Shown: positions 54,501-62,644 of the stretch, piece after piece | Position numbering within the stretch: the first letter of the stretch is position 1 | Layout: each line of letters starts with the position of its first letter | Origin: CAVTWY01 sp963738575 | Lineage (GTDB): Bacteria > Pseudomonadota > Gammaproteobacteria > Burkholderiales > Burkholderiaceae_C | Direction of reading: 5' to 3' | DNA: 64,000 nt | NCBI GenBank assembly: GCA_963738575.1 | Contig: CAVTWY010000002.1 | Location: 1,488,001 to 1,552,000, forward strand | Translations under genes and position numbers: made by a program | Notes under the pieces: model-generated | The model's input: the letters and a program-made list of their open reading frames with translations, nothing else | The model's database searches: none | Told to the model about the DNA's origin: nothing

Positions 54501-56181
54501 CCGTTTGGTTCCAGGTGTTGGTGATGCGCTCGCGGGTTTCAGCGTCAAGCAAGGGCAGTTCGGCCACGGTCCGTTGGGGGTCGCGCAGGACTGCGGAAAG
54601 CACACAATTGAATTGCGCCTGCAGCGCCTGCACCCGCTGGGGCGACAGTCTGGCTGCATCAAAGTGCCAACGACTGGTTTCACCTGCTGCATCGAACGCA
54701 ATGGTCAGGTCACTTCCTGGGGCAAGTTCGGTTTCGGCGAGCAAGGCGTCGACTTGAACCACCACGGACTGCCTGGTAGGGTCGAGTCCAGCGGCAACCA
54801 ACCGCAATTCGGGCGAACGCCCCACGAGGTCGAGCGCGTAACTACCGCGCCGCGTGAGCGTGGCAATCTCTTGATCCACGGCGTGAATCAATTGGTCAAA
54901 GCGCGAACCCATGTCCACGTCAACTCGCAGCGGCAATTGAGTGGCAAACCACCCCAAGCCACCGTCCACCAGTGCCGCCAAGCCGGCGTCACGGTAGCCA
55001 ATCTCCAACGATTCTTTGTCGGCCAAGCGCGCCAAGAGTGCAACAACGGCGGCTGACAGCGCTGTTGTGCGCCCTTGCGCCATGTCACGCAGACCTTCGT
55101 GACGCACATCCAAGGCGTGACGCTGGAGCGCCGGGCCCGCGACCTTGCGATCGACGCCAGGAAGCTCATAGTCGCGACGCGTCTCCAATCGATCCAACCA
55201 AAAGCCCTCGTGGGACGCCACCCTGGCGTTGATGTCAGACAGCCGCTGTCGCTGTGCCGGGCTTGCCACATCCAAACGGGTACCCGGCACCATTTGCGCC
55301 TGCGCCGCCCAGTCCGCCACAGACAAGGGCTTACCGTCAATGCCTTCGACAGCTTGCAGCAGCATGTCACCGTCCATCGCTGCGACGCAAACGCCCGACG
55401 CATCAACATGCACCACGGTTCCGGGTGGCTGGCCTGACGAACCGGCGGTTGCAGCCTTCAAAATACGGACAGCGCGGCCGGAAACGCTGATCTTGGCGCT
55501 CGCAACGGGGTTGGCGTAGGCGCCGAAGTTCAGTGCACGCACCAAACTCAACCCGTCAGCAACGGATGATTGCCAATCGATACTCGCCACCGCTGCAGGT
55601 CTGTCTTTGCGCCCATAGTAGTGCTCGAGAGGGCGCGTTTGCGGCTGCGCAATCAGCGTCCCACGCTCAAGGCCATCTATCAGCGACTCAAAGCCCTCCA
55701 CGGCTGAACCATAGTTTTTGGTGTTGATGGTGAGGGACGTTTCGTTGTCATCCAGCTCAAACCGACGTTCCACCAAGATGTCCCCACGATCGACCTCTGC
55801 CGACATGCGGTGCCAGGTGATGCCATGCGCGCGTTCGCCATTGAGCAGGGCCCAAACGGGTGTGTTCAAACCAGCATATTCGGGTAGCGGGCCATCGTGA
55901 AAGTTGATCGCGCCACGCGAGGGAAGCGCCAACACCTCAGCGCCAAGGACGGAAAGATTGGTGACGCTGAAGAGGAAATCAAAGGGCTGAAGGTCACCAG
56001 CATTCAGCAATGCGCCTGCGTCCCGCAAGACACGGATGCCCTGTTTGCTTGCCCACTGCCGAATGGCTGAACGCGTTGCCACCACGGCAACCACCTGGTG
56101 ACCCCGTTGCAGCAGGGTTTGAGCACATTGGATCAGAAGTGATTCACCCCCGACCAGGACGCAACGAAAAGGTGTATTCAT
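51502..56181 (-). CDS. NRPS: formyltransferase, truncated condensation-like domain, adenylation domain split by a luciferase-like monooxygenase, carrier protein
   Basis: 1559 residues. Residues 1-300 resemble a formyltransferase (INFHDGPLPEYAG, then EVDRGDIL; the catalytic Asn, His and Asp are present). Residues about 325-560 look like the C-terminal half of a condensation domain without HHxxxDG. The adenylation domain starts near 560 (YTSGSTGKPKG at 719, SFDISVLEL) and is interrupted at 801-1150 by a flavin-dependent luciferase-like monooxygenase of the MupA/Atu3671 type. It resumes near 1157 with NMYGPTETTIW, YRTGDLARL and NGKIDRKQLP. The carrier has LGGHSLLAIQ with Ser1487. No thioesterase. 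The start at 56181 was chosen because the longer frame runs antisense through the divergent region. Expected chemistry is loading an amino acid that may be formylated and hydroxylated; the order and product are inferred. Confidence 0.9.
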   Translation of the reverse strand: MNTPFRCVLVGGESLLIQCAQTLLQRGHQVVAVVATRSAIRQWASKQGIRVLRDAGALLNAGDLQPFDFLFSVTNLSVLGAEVLALPSRGAINFHDGPLPEYAGLNTPVWALLNGERAHGITWHRMSAEVDRGDILVERRFELDDNETSLTINTKNYGSAVEGFESLIDGLERGTLIAQPQTRPLEHYYGRKDRPAAVASIDWQSSVADGLSLVRALNFGAYANPVASAKISVSGRAVRILKAATAGSSGQPPGTVVHVDASGVCVAAMDGDMLLQAVEGIDGKPLSVADWAAQAQMVPGTRLDVASPAQRQRLSDINARVASHEGFWLDRLETRRDYELPGVDRKVAGPALQRHALDVRHEGLRDMAQGRTTALSAAVVALLARLADKESLEIGYRDAGLAALVDGGLGWFATQLPLRVDVDMGSRFDQLIHAVDQEIATLTRRGSYALDLVGRSPELRLVAAGLDPTRQSVVVQVDALLAETELAPGSDLTIAFDAAGETSRWHFDAARLSPQRVQALQAQFNCVLSAVLRDPQRTVAELPLLDAETRERITNTWNQTAVPVREGVGVHHLIEQQAAKTPHRNAVTANGVTVTYAELDGRANKLARKLAALGVKPDVLVGLMCDRSVEMMVGLLAIHKAGGAYVPLDPSYPRDRLAYMIEDAKVPVLLTLDHLRSDLPPHHAQVLALDTDWPGIDQEADAAFDGGAMPHHLAYVIYTSGSTGKPKGVMVEHRNVVNFFTGMDQHLGGDDVGTWLAVTSLSFDISVLELCWTLTRGYQVVISSDEDRALAGPERGAHAARPLDFSLFYFSSDESEGVADKYKLLLEGAKYGDQHGFAAVWTPERHFHAFGGLYPNPAVTGAAIAAITKHVQIRSGSVVLPLHHPLRVAEEWSVVDNISKGRVGVSFASGWQPNDFVLMPQNFADNKGVLARNIEVVRSLWRGEAHSFDGPLGKPVEVRVLPRPVQKELPFWITSAGNPETFATAGRMGANVLTHLLGQTIEELKGKLEVYREARRAAGHPGDGYVSLMLHAFVGPDEAHVRAKVKRPLIEYLRSSLNLVKQYAWAFPAFKRREGMSTEIDLTTVTPEEMDGLLEFSFERYYETSGLFGTPESCVKMIDAIKGIGVDDVACLIDFGVDSASVLEHLPYLNQLRKLAKPPRVASPDMALPALMKHHQVTHVQCTPSMARMLLLDDAAKPGLASLKRMMVGGEALQPALAQELTSLVGGKVMNMYGPTETTIWSAVHTLDKVDGPIPLGRPLANQSIYILDRRQQPLPVGVPGELVIGGHGVVRGYLHRPELTADRFLPHPLDGAQAGRVYRTGDLARLRDDGLVEFLGRLDHQVKVRGYRIELGEIEAALSRHPDVSETVVLAREDSPGDVRLVAYLVAKPGATVPLNELKESLQDGLPDFMMPAHYVVLDALPQTPNGKIDRKQLPAPDHTPMATTQVEYQAPAGDLEQQIVEVWKDVLKVPKVGVRDNFFDLGGHSLLAIQVLRSLKETLQRNLAITDIFRFPTVQSLAAHLSDDSSVGAAAKQGQDRAQGRRAAMARRQSGRESLPT

Positions 56182-56549
56182 GGTGCTTGAAACTAAAATT
56201 TGATCGATGCGTGCGTGGCGAGCGCGCCAAACCCACAACAGGTGCCAACAGCCCACGCGGCATGGCACCCTGCCCGCATTGTCGCCGTGGTAGGCGGCAG
56301 GCTGATCTTGACCGGCGTGCAAATTCCGCAGGCCCTGCGCCAGTTCCCCAGCAGTGTGACGGAATCGACACGCGCGGCAAATCGATGCGAGCCACACACC
56401 CTGACGAGTCGCCTGGAAGCCATACCGACACACCCGATGGCGCTGACAGACGGCATACTTCTTATCGCGGTGTCGCTGACACGGAAACCTTTTTGATCCC
56501 GGGACGTGTCTCGTTGAGACGCATACGGCCACACGCTTCAGGCCCTTGG
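56182..56549. other. Divergent intergenic region between the NRPS and EpsI-like genes
   Basis: About 370 bp that must carry promoters for the leftward biosynthetic unit and the rightward EpsI-like gene. Open frames cross it on both strands but none reads like a protein. I could not identify an exosortase remnant or a convincing promoter or operator. Confidence 0.5.
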
Positions 56550-57242
56550 ATGGACGCAATTCGACGCACTTGTTTGCTCGCCGGCAGCATGGTCGGGGTT
56601 GCGGCGTTGGCAGCGTTGGCCCATCACAGAACTGACACGGGCGGTCGGCGGAGTACCCCTCCCGACCTTGAAGCCAACATCCCAAAAGCTTGGCCCGGTT
56701 GGGCTGTGTTGCCCGCTGCGCCTCAGTTGGTCAATCCTCAAACCAAGCAATTGCTGGACAAACTCTACAGCGAAGTGGTTTCGCGAACGTATGTCAGCGC
56801 GAACCAATACGCCGTCATGCTGTCGGTTGCCTACGGGCATGATCAGCGTGGTGGACTTGAAGCGCATCGCCCCGAGGTTTGTTACCCAGCCCAGGGCTTC
56901 TTGTTGCACGAGCAATTGGACAGCACGCTGACAACAGCCTACGGCGAGATTCAGGCGCGACGTCTGCGCACCAGCCTCGGCGCACGAATCGAGCCCATCA
57001 CCTACTGGTTTGCCATGGCTGACTTGCTGGCTGCATCGGCTTGGGACAGGCGTGTGGCACAGGCCCGTGCGCTGCTCACGGGTTCGATCCCGGACGGCAT
57101 TCTGCTGCGCGTGTCGTCAATCGATCCCGACCCCCAGCGGGCCTGGCGCGTTCAGGAGCAGTTCATCAACACCATGCTAAGTGCCATGCCGTCAACGACG
57201 CGGGAGCGAGTGCTGGGTCGCGGCACGAGTGCCGTGGGCTAA
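56550..57242 (+). CDS. EpsI-like (DUF3485) exopolysaccharide/exosortase-associated protein
   Basis: A single N-terminal membrane anchor (LLAGSMVGVAALAALA) precedes a periplasmic EpsI domain. The diagnostic region is SANQYAVMLSVAYGHDQRGGLEAHRPEVCYPAQGF, with the conserved HRPEVCYPAQG-type motif, then ITYWFAM and IPDGILLRVSSID. The length of 230 residues is typical. EpsI normally accompanies or is fused to exosortase (EpsH/Xrt) in polysaccharide loci, but no exosortase gene is in the window. The start at 56550 places the anchor at the N-terminus; the upstream extension of the frame is not protein-like. Confidence 0.82.
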   Translation: MDAIRRTCLLAGSMVGVAALAALAHHRTDTGGRRSTPPDLEANIPKAWPGWAVLPAAPQLVNPQTKQLLDKLYSEVVSRTYVSANQYAVMLSVAYGHDQRGGLEAHRPEVCYPAQGFLLHEQLDSTLTTAYGEIQARRLRTSLGARIEPITYWFAMADLLAASAWDRRVAQARALLTGSIPDGILLRVSSIDPDPQRAWRVQEQFINTMLSAMPSTTRERVLGRGTSAVG

Positions 57243-57755
57243 CGATGCGATGGGCCATGCCTCTTCGCGTTCAACGACAAAAATCCAAGCGCTCCGTGCG
57301 CGCCAGTATCGCCTCGTGCTGCGCCAAGCCACAGGGTGTGAAAAACGCCCGAATGCGGTACCGAGTCCAACCACCTCAAGCGTAACTGAATAGAACATTT
57401 GCTTCGGTGGCGGCGGCGACCGCCGTCCTTCAACGGCGCGACAACCACCGGCCTTTCATTCGCGTGACGTGAAGCGCTGCACGGTGGATCAGCGCACCGG
57501 TCGACGAACCGTGCGATGCGCACGTGCGCTTGCAACATCGCAGAAACAAGTTGGGGCGATTCAAGGCGCCCACGGCGTTACGGGTGCAAAAAAGAACTTA
57601 CCGCCCGTCCTTCCAGTGACCGATACGATGACTTCAGCGGTCGAACACCACCCGGTCCCCTTGGACGGCAGTGATTCGCTCTTGGGTTTAAACGAGAGGT
57701 CGATACAAGTGCAAAAGCACGGCCGACCCAACTCATCATTGGAAGTCGTTGGGAA
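57243..57755 (+). other. Intergenic region before the Ig-like/DUF1996 lipoprotein gene
   Basis: About 510 bp without a supported gene. A GC-rich inverted segment near 57407-57425 (CGGCG...CGCCG) could be a weak hairpin after the EpsI-like gene. The rest presumably holds the promoter of the downstream lipoprotein gene. No RNA gene or mobile element is recognisable. Confidence 0.5.
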
Positions 57756-59521
57756 ATGACAAAACTGAAAGTTCGTGCTCGTCATTGGGCATGGGTAGCG
57801 GCTGCCACCGCATTGGTCGTGGGTTGTGGAGGCGACGACGAAGTCGATCCCAACATGCTTGCACGCGAAGCGTCGCTTGCACGCACCGACCGCATGGCGC
57901 CGACGCTCAACATCACGTCGCCAACCGATGCCACCGTGCACGCAACCTCCTCCGCCAGCATCAGCTTGCAGGGCACGGCAGACGACAACAAAAAAGTAGC
58001 TCGGGTCACGTGGATGACAACCGACAGCAACGGTGTCGCCGGGCTTTCCTCCCAAGGCACGTCGGTGACCTGGGATGCTCAAATCGATTTGAAAGAAGGC
58101 GAAAACGCGGTTACCGTGCGCGCCTACGACGCTGACGGCAACCGCGCATCCAAACGCCTCTACATCGTGTACACCAGGGCGCCCGCGACCTCGGTGACCA
58201 CCGAAGGCGCCTGGACTCGCACAGCCGACGAGGGGCAAGCGTTTTCGGTCTCATCACAGAAGCGCGTTCGATTTGGGTTGGGTTCTGCCTGGGTTGAGCG
58301 AAGCGTTGCCGGCAGCGGTGAGTGCTCCGTAAGCTTTTTTGGCACTGATCCGATGGTGGGCACCAAAAAAGTCTGCGAAGCGTTCTCGACAATGGCCGAC
58401 TTGACCATGGCGGGCGCCCCCCCACAACAACTGCATCGGGGGCCATCGTTGCACCCGCGAGCAGCACGGCCAATTGCCTTGCCGGACCTGCGGTTGTGGC
58501 ACCCACGTCGGGTGTTGCAGGCACCACAACACCTGCATGCACCAGCACCACGGCCGCTGGCGCCACCTCTGCAGCCGCCATCACCGCGCCCGTCAACATG
58601 ACGGGCCCTGCGATCAACGCCAATTTGCTTCCCAAGGGCTCACCTGGGCTGGCTCGAGATGCACTCACCACGGCGACGGCATGGCCCGCCACTGTCGACG
58701 GCACGGGCGCCTTTCGCACGGTTTGCGACTTTTCGCACATGGCTTGGGACGACCCCATCGTGGCACCTGGCAAACCAGGCGCATCTCACCTTCACGCCTT
58801 TTTTGGCAATACGTCAACCAACGCAAACTCCACCATCGAGAGCCTCAAGCAAGCGGGGAACAGCACTTGCCGCGGTGGCACCATCAACAAGAGCGCCTAC
58901 TGGGTGCCTGCGGTCATCGACACTCGCGACGGGAAGCCCTTGAAGCCAAGCGTGTTCGTGGTCTATTACAAGTCGGGCTATTCGGTAAATCCAGCTTCGA
59001 TCACGCCCATGCCTACTGGCTTGAGAATGATCGCCGGTAAGTCGTCGGCGTCGCAAGCGCAAGACCATGTTCACTACGTTTGCTCCAGCGACCAAGTTTT
59101 CAATCCCTCCAAGAGCATTCCCGTTTGTCCCGCCGGCACTCAAGTCATTGCCACGCTGATTTTCCCGCAGTGCTGGGATGGCAAAAACTTGGACAGTGCC
59201 GACCATCAGAGCCACATGGCATACCCCGGCGCAAAAGCCTGTCCCGCCAGTCACCCTGTTGCGATTCCAGAAATTGCCTTCACCGTTCGGTATGACGTGA
59301 CGGCAACGGACGACGTTCGGGCTTGGCGACTGTCTTCCGACAACTACAGCACCAGCACGCCCGGTGGCTTTTCCTTTCATGGTGACTGGATGAATGGCTG
59401 GCGCGACGAAGTCGTGGCCACCTGGCTGCAAGGTTGCGTCAACAAGGCGCTCGACTGCAACGCAACGCTGCTGGGCGACGGCCGCCAGATGGAAGGGACA
59501 TACAACGAAGGCGCGCGGTAG
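57756..59521 (+). pseudogene. Lipoprotein with Ig-like module and DUF1996 domain, interrupted by a frameshift at a poly-C tract
   Basis: The first frame encodes a lipoprotein signal (ALVVGC) and an Ig-like module very like that of the first SGNH lipoprotein: DPNMLAREASLARTDR, KKVARVTWMTTDSNG, EGENAVTVRAYDADGN. After TMAGAP at a seven-C run the frame becomes nonsense and stops at 58601. A frame one base back continues with a Thr/Ala-rich linker and a full DUF1996 domain (HLHAFFGNTS, DHVHYVC, FPQCWDGKNL, SFHGDWMNGW), ending at 59521. One added base in the C-run would give a single protein of about 588 residues. DUF1996 proteins are secreted and of unknown function. Possible readings are a true lesion, phase variation or sequencing error. 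Confidence 0.8.
58417..58423 (+). repeat. Poly-C tract (C7) at the frameshift site
   Basis: Seven consecutive C residues at the point where the lipoprotein frame shifts. Runs of this kind are prone to slippage in replication, and also to base-calling errors. Addition of one C, or loss of two, restores the fusion of the Ig-like and DUF1996 parts. Confidence 0.9.
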
Positions 59522-59753
59522 ACACGCCTGAAAGCGGGAAGAACCAGCCGGCTTCTCGCACCGCTTGTCCGGCCATTTACCGATCAATGTTTTCCAGCGG
59601 CATCACTCGCTTCATGTGGCATTTCTCACGCTGCTTGCGTTTGTGCAAAACCACGTTGAGATTTCGTCACCATGCCCTTTGACTTTGTAGTGGGTACGGT
59701 AAACTGAAGATTGAAATTTTCGCCGCCCCAAACGCCAAGGGATGGTTGCAATC

Positions 59754-60845
59754 ATGCATGTGGTTCTCGAGCCGCCCTCCACCAAAGTGACCCTGCCTCC
59801 CGCCTCAGCGACGCCCGCTTCGGTGCAACATCCACCTTTTTCGCGGGCGACCGCCGATGCAAAGTTGGCCCTCAGTGGCATTGCTGTTGTGGTCATTGGA
59901 CGAAACGAAGGTGAAAGACTCAAGCGGTGCCTCGCGTCCCTCAGTGGGCTGGCGCAAACCATCGTCTACGTCGATTCCGGCAGCAGCGACGACTCTGTGT
60001 TGTTGGCCCAAAGCATGGGCGTCAACACCATCGCGCTTGACATGTCCAAGCCGTTCACGGCTGCACGCGGTCGAAATGAGGGCTATCGAGAAGCCCTTCG
60101 ATTGAATGCCAACATTGATTACATACAGTTTGTTGATGGCGACACCGAAGTGGCGAGTCAATGGATGGCTGAAGCCAAGCACTTTCTGATGCAGAACACG
60201 CGCGTTGGCGCTGTCTTTGGGCGCCGCCGAGAACGCAATCCAGAAGCTTCGGTTTACAACCGGCTTTGCGACATCGAATGGAATGTGCCCGTTGGGGTGG
60301 TACGGTATTGCGGCGGTGACGTCATGGTTAGGCGGGTTTCATTCGACGAGGTCAATGGCTACGACCAATCGTTGATCGCGGGCGAAGAGCCTGACCTGAG
60401 CGTTCGGCTGCGACACAAGCACTGGGCCATCCATCGCATCGACGCCGAAATGACACTTCACGATGCGGCGATCACTCAGTTTGGTCAATGGTGGACACGA
60501 ACCGTCCGCAGCGGGTATGCATTCGCCCAAGGCGCTTTCCGCTACGGCGCAGCACCCGAATACCACTGGGTGCGAGAGTCTTGGCGGGCAGCAATTTGGG
60601 GGCTTGTGCTTCCCCTTGCGACTGTGTTTCTTGCTGCCGTGTTCACGCCCAAGTTTCTTTGGCTGTTGGGTGCCTACCCCGCTCAGGTGCTGCGCTTGGT
60701 GATCATTCGCGAGGGCACCTGGCGCAGCCGCTTGCTTCGCGCGGCTTTTTACACCTTGGCGCGTTTTCCCGAGGCGGTGGGTTTGGTCAAATTCCATGGC
60801 ATGCGATTGCTCGGCAGAAGCTCCACCATCATCGAATACAAGTGA
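59754..60845 (+). CDS. Glycosyltransferase, family 2, with C-terminal membrane region
   Basis: GT-A enzyme: IAVVVIGRNEGERLKRCLASL, VYVDSGSSDDSV, GRNEGYREAL and the metal-binding FVDGDTEV. GYDQSLIAGEEPDLSVRLR carries the likely catalytic acid. Two or more hydrophobic helices follow near residue 280. The first 40 residues are a disordered-looking Pro/Ser/Thr-rich extension. An ATG four codons earlier (59742) is an alternative, but it sits directly on the AAGGG ribosome-site candidate. Last gene of the polysaccharide locus in this window. The sugar it transfers is unknown. Confidence 0.87.
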   Translation: MHVVLEPPSTKVTLPPASATPASVQHPPFSRATADAKLALSGIAVVVIGRNEGERLKRCLASLSGLAQTIVYVDSGSSDDSVLLAQSMGVNTIALDMSKPFTAARGRNEGYREALRLNANIDYIQFVDGDTEVASQWMAEAKHFLMQNTRVGAVFGRRRERNPEASVYNRLCDIEWNVPVGVVRYCGGDVMVRRVSFDEVNGYDQSLIAGEEPDLSVRLRHKHWAIHRIDAEMTLHDAAITQFGQWWTRTVRSGYAFAQGAFRYGAAPEYHWVRESWRAAIWGLVLPLATVFLAAVFTPKFLWLLGAYPAQVLRLVIIREGTWRSRLLRAAFYTLARFPEAVGLVKFHGMRLLGRSSTIIEYK

Positions 60846-60911
60846 ATGCGCGTGCAACGCATGCGCTGGTTCCCGTGACACCCATGGGTTGATGACGGCG
60901 CCGCTGGCGCC

Positions 60912-61952
60912 TCACGGCGTCCCAAGCGACAAGGCCAGCACAATCTCGCGGGCCGACGCTGCACCGTGGAGGCACCCCCCTTGCCCTGACCACAACGGCG
61001 AGCAGTCACCACGCCCCATGGCCTCTGCCCTGAACCTCAGTGGCAGCATGGCGGTTGCAGCGTGTGGAAACGCAGGCGCTGCATGGGTCATGGGCCCCAA
61101 CTCGCGCATGGCTTGGTTAACGATGCCCCTTGCGGGGCGCCCCGTGAACACGTTGGTCAACGCAGTATGGTGAGCGACCTCGCTGCCCAGTGCGATGCGA
61201 TGCACTGCACTGGTCTGCGCCTCGGGACACATGAGAAATGCCGTGCCAACCTGCACCCCAGCGGCCCCCAAGGCGATGGCCGCCGCAACGCCACGTGCGT
61301 CGGCAACGCCGCCAGCCGCAAGCACTGGCACCTTGACTGCATCCACCACCTGCGGAACCAGGGAAAAGGTGCCAAGCTGCGTTGTCAGATCGTCGCCTAG
61401 GAAAATCCCTCGATGCCCGCCTGCCTCCAAACCCTGTGCAACGATCACATCAGCACCACGAGATTCAAGCCAGCGGGCCTCCTCTGCTGTGGTGGCTGTG
61501 GCGAAAACCATGCCACCCCAGGCATGAATGACCTCGATGTAGCGTGCTGCAGGCAGGCCGAAATGAAAACTAATGACCCGTGGCTTGAACTCAGCAATGG
61601 TGTCAAGAGCGGCTTCGTCGAACGGCACGCGAGGGCTTGCGTCTGGGATGTCCGAGGCACTCACACCCCAATCTGCATACAGCTTCTTCAAGCTTTCGCG
61701 CCAACGCGCTTCAGCAACGGGGTCGGCGGCAAGGGGCTCATGGCAAAAGAAGTTGACGTTGTACGCGCCGACACCCGAGGAAGCCAGCGCCGCCATCGAC
61801 TGTCGCAGCATGCTAAGTGACACCATGGCTCCCGGAATCGAACCCAGCGCGCCGGCCCGGCCCACCGCCGCTGCAAGCTGGTGATCCTGCACCCCTGCCA
61901 TGGGTGCCTGCACGATGGGCCACCGCAATCCCAATGCCTCGAACCACTTCAT
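60912..61952 (-). CDS. Nitronate monooxygenase family protein (2-nitropropane dioxygenase-like)
   Basis: FMN-dependent TIM-barrel oxidoreductase that oxidises alkyl nitronates such as propionate-3-nitronate. Family segments: PIVQAPMAGVQDHQLAAAV, YNVNFFCHEP, VISFHFGLP, VIAQGLEAGGHRG with the catalytic His region, VLAAGGVADARGVAAAIALGAAGVQVGTAFL. The ATG at 61952 begins the canonical N-terminus (MKWFEALG); the longer GTG-started frame overlaps lolD. Length is 346 residues. It follows lolD by only a few bases and may be co-transcribed, without a functional link. Confidence 0.87.
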   Translation of the reverse strand: MKWFEALGLRWPIVQAPMAGVQDHQLAAAVGRAGALGSIPGAMVSLSMLRQSMAALASSGVGAYNVNFFCHEPLAADPVAEARWRESLKKLYADWGVSASDIPDASPRVPFDEAALDTIAEFKPRVISFHFGLPAARYIEVIHAWGGMVFATATTAEEARWLESRGADVIVAQGLEAGGHRGIFLGDDLTTQLGTFSLVPQVVDAVKVPVLAAGGVADARGVAAAIALGAAGVQVGTAFLMCPEAQTSAVHRIALGSEVAHHTALTNVFTGRPARGIVNQAMRELGPMTHAAPAFPHAATAMLPLRFRAEAMGRGDCSPLWSGQGGCLHGAASAREIVLALSLGTP

Positions 61953-61957
61953 CGGCC

Positions 61958-62644
61958 TCAAACCTCGTGTGTCAAATGGCCTTGTCGCAGCGTCACGACG
62001 CGATCGCACCGCTTGGCAAGTGCCGCGTCATGGGTCACCAGCACAAAGGCTGTGCCACGCTCGTGGGCGAGTTTCAACATGGCCGCAAAGACGCCGTCGG
62101 CCGTCTCGCGGTCCAAGTTGCCCGTGGGCTCATCAGCCAGCACCACCGCCGGCGCGGTGACCAAGGCGCGCGCTATGGCGACCCGTTGACGCTCCCCGCC
62201 GGACAGCTCGGCGGGTCGGTGGAATGCCCGATCCGACAACCCCACTTGCGTCAAGATATTCTGCGCTGCCGCCCGCGCTTGGGTCGGTGATTGGCGTCGA
62301 ATGCGCAGGGGCATCGCCACGTTGTCAAGCGCCGTGAACTCAGGCAGCAGGTGGTGAAACTGGTAAACAAAACCAACTTTTGCGTTGCGCCATCGACCTT
62401 GTTCCGCAGCGTCCATGCTGGTCATCGGGCGGCCATCGATCGTGACCGTGCCCTGCGACGGTGCGTCCAGCCCCCCCAGGAGGTGCAGCAACGTGCTCTT
62501 GCCCGAGCCCGAAGCGCCCACGATGGCAAGCGTTTCGCCCGGCATCACGTCCAGATCAATGCCGCGCAGCACTTGCACGTCGAGCCCCCCTTCGCGAAAA
62601 CGCTTGCTCAGCCCACGGCACTGAATCACGGCGCCTTCACTCAT
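61958..62644 (-). CDS. lolD: Lipoprotein-releasing system ATP-binding protein
   Basis: ATPase of the Lol complex, which extracts outer-membrane lipoproteins from the inner membrane. Walker A (GASGSGKST), signature (LSGGERQRVAIARAL), Walker B (VVLADEPTGNLD) and the LolD/MacB-like FVYQFHHLLPEFTALDNVAMP are present. Length of 228 residues is standard. The start at 62644 overlaps the lolE stop by eight bases. The two lipoproteins of the polysaccharide locus would be typical clients. Confidence 0.95.
   Translation of the reverse strand: MSEGAVIQCRGLSKRFREGGLDVQVLRGIDLDVMPGETLAIVGASGSGKSTLLHLLGGLDAPSQGTVTIDGRPMTSMDAAEQGRWRNAKVGFVYQFHHLLPEFTALDNVAMPLRIRRQSPTQARAAAQNILTQVGLSDRAFHRPAELSGGERQRVAIARALVTAPAVVLADEPTGNLDRETADGVFAAMLKLAHERGTAFVLVTHDAALAKRCDRVVTLRQGHLTHEV

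Noticed and set aside
56200..56496. 98-codon frame between the NRPS and EpsI-like genes as an exosortase remnant
   Set aside because: It has no series of membrane helices and none of the exosortase catalytic motifs; it is more likely chance.
56010..56549. N-terminal extension of the EpsI-like gene upstream of 56550
   Set aside because: The extension is Arg/Pro-rich and partly antisense to the NRPS start. The chosen ATG puts the membrane anchor at the N-terminus as in EpsI relatives.
58416..58430. Programmed -1 ribosomal frameshifting at the C7 run of the DUF1996 gene
   Set aside because: The shift direction fits, but no clear downstream stem-loop or pseudoknot was seen, and indel or base-calling error in a homopolymer is simpler. 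Kept as a phase-variation or error question.
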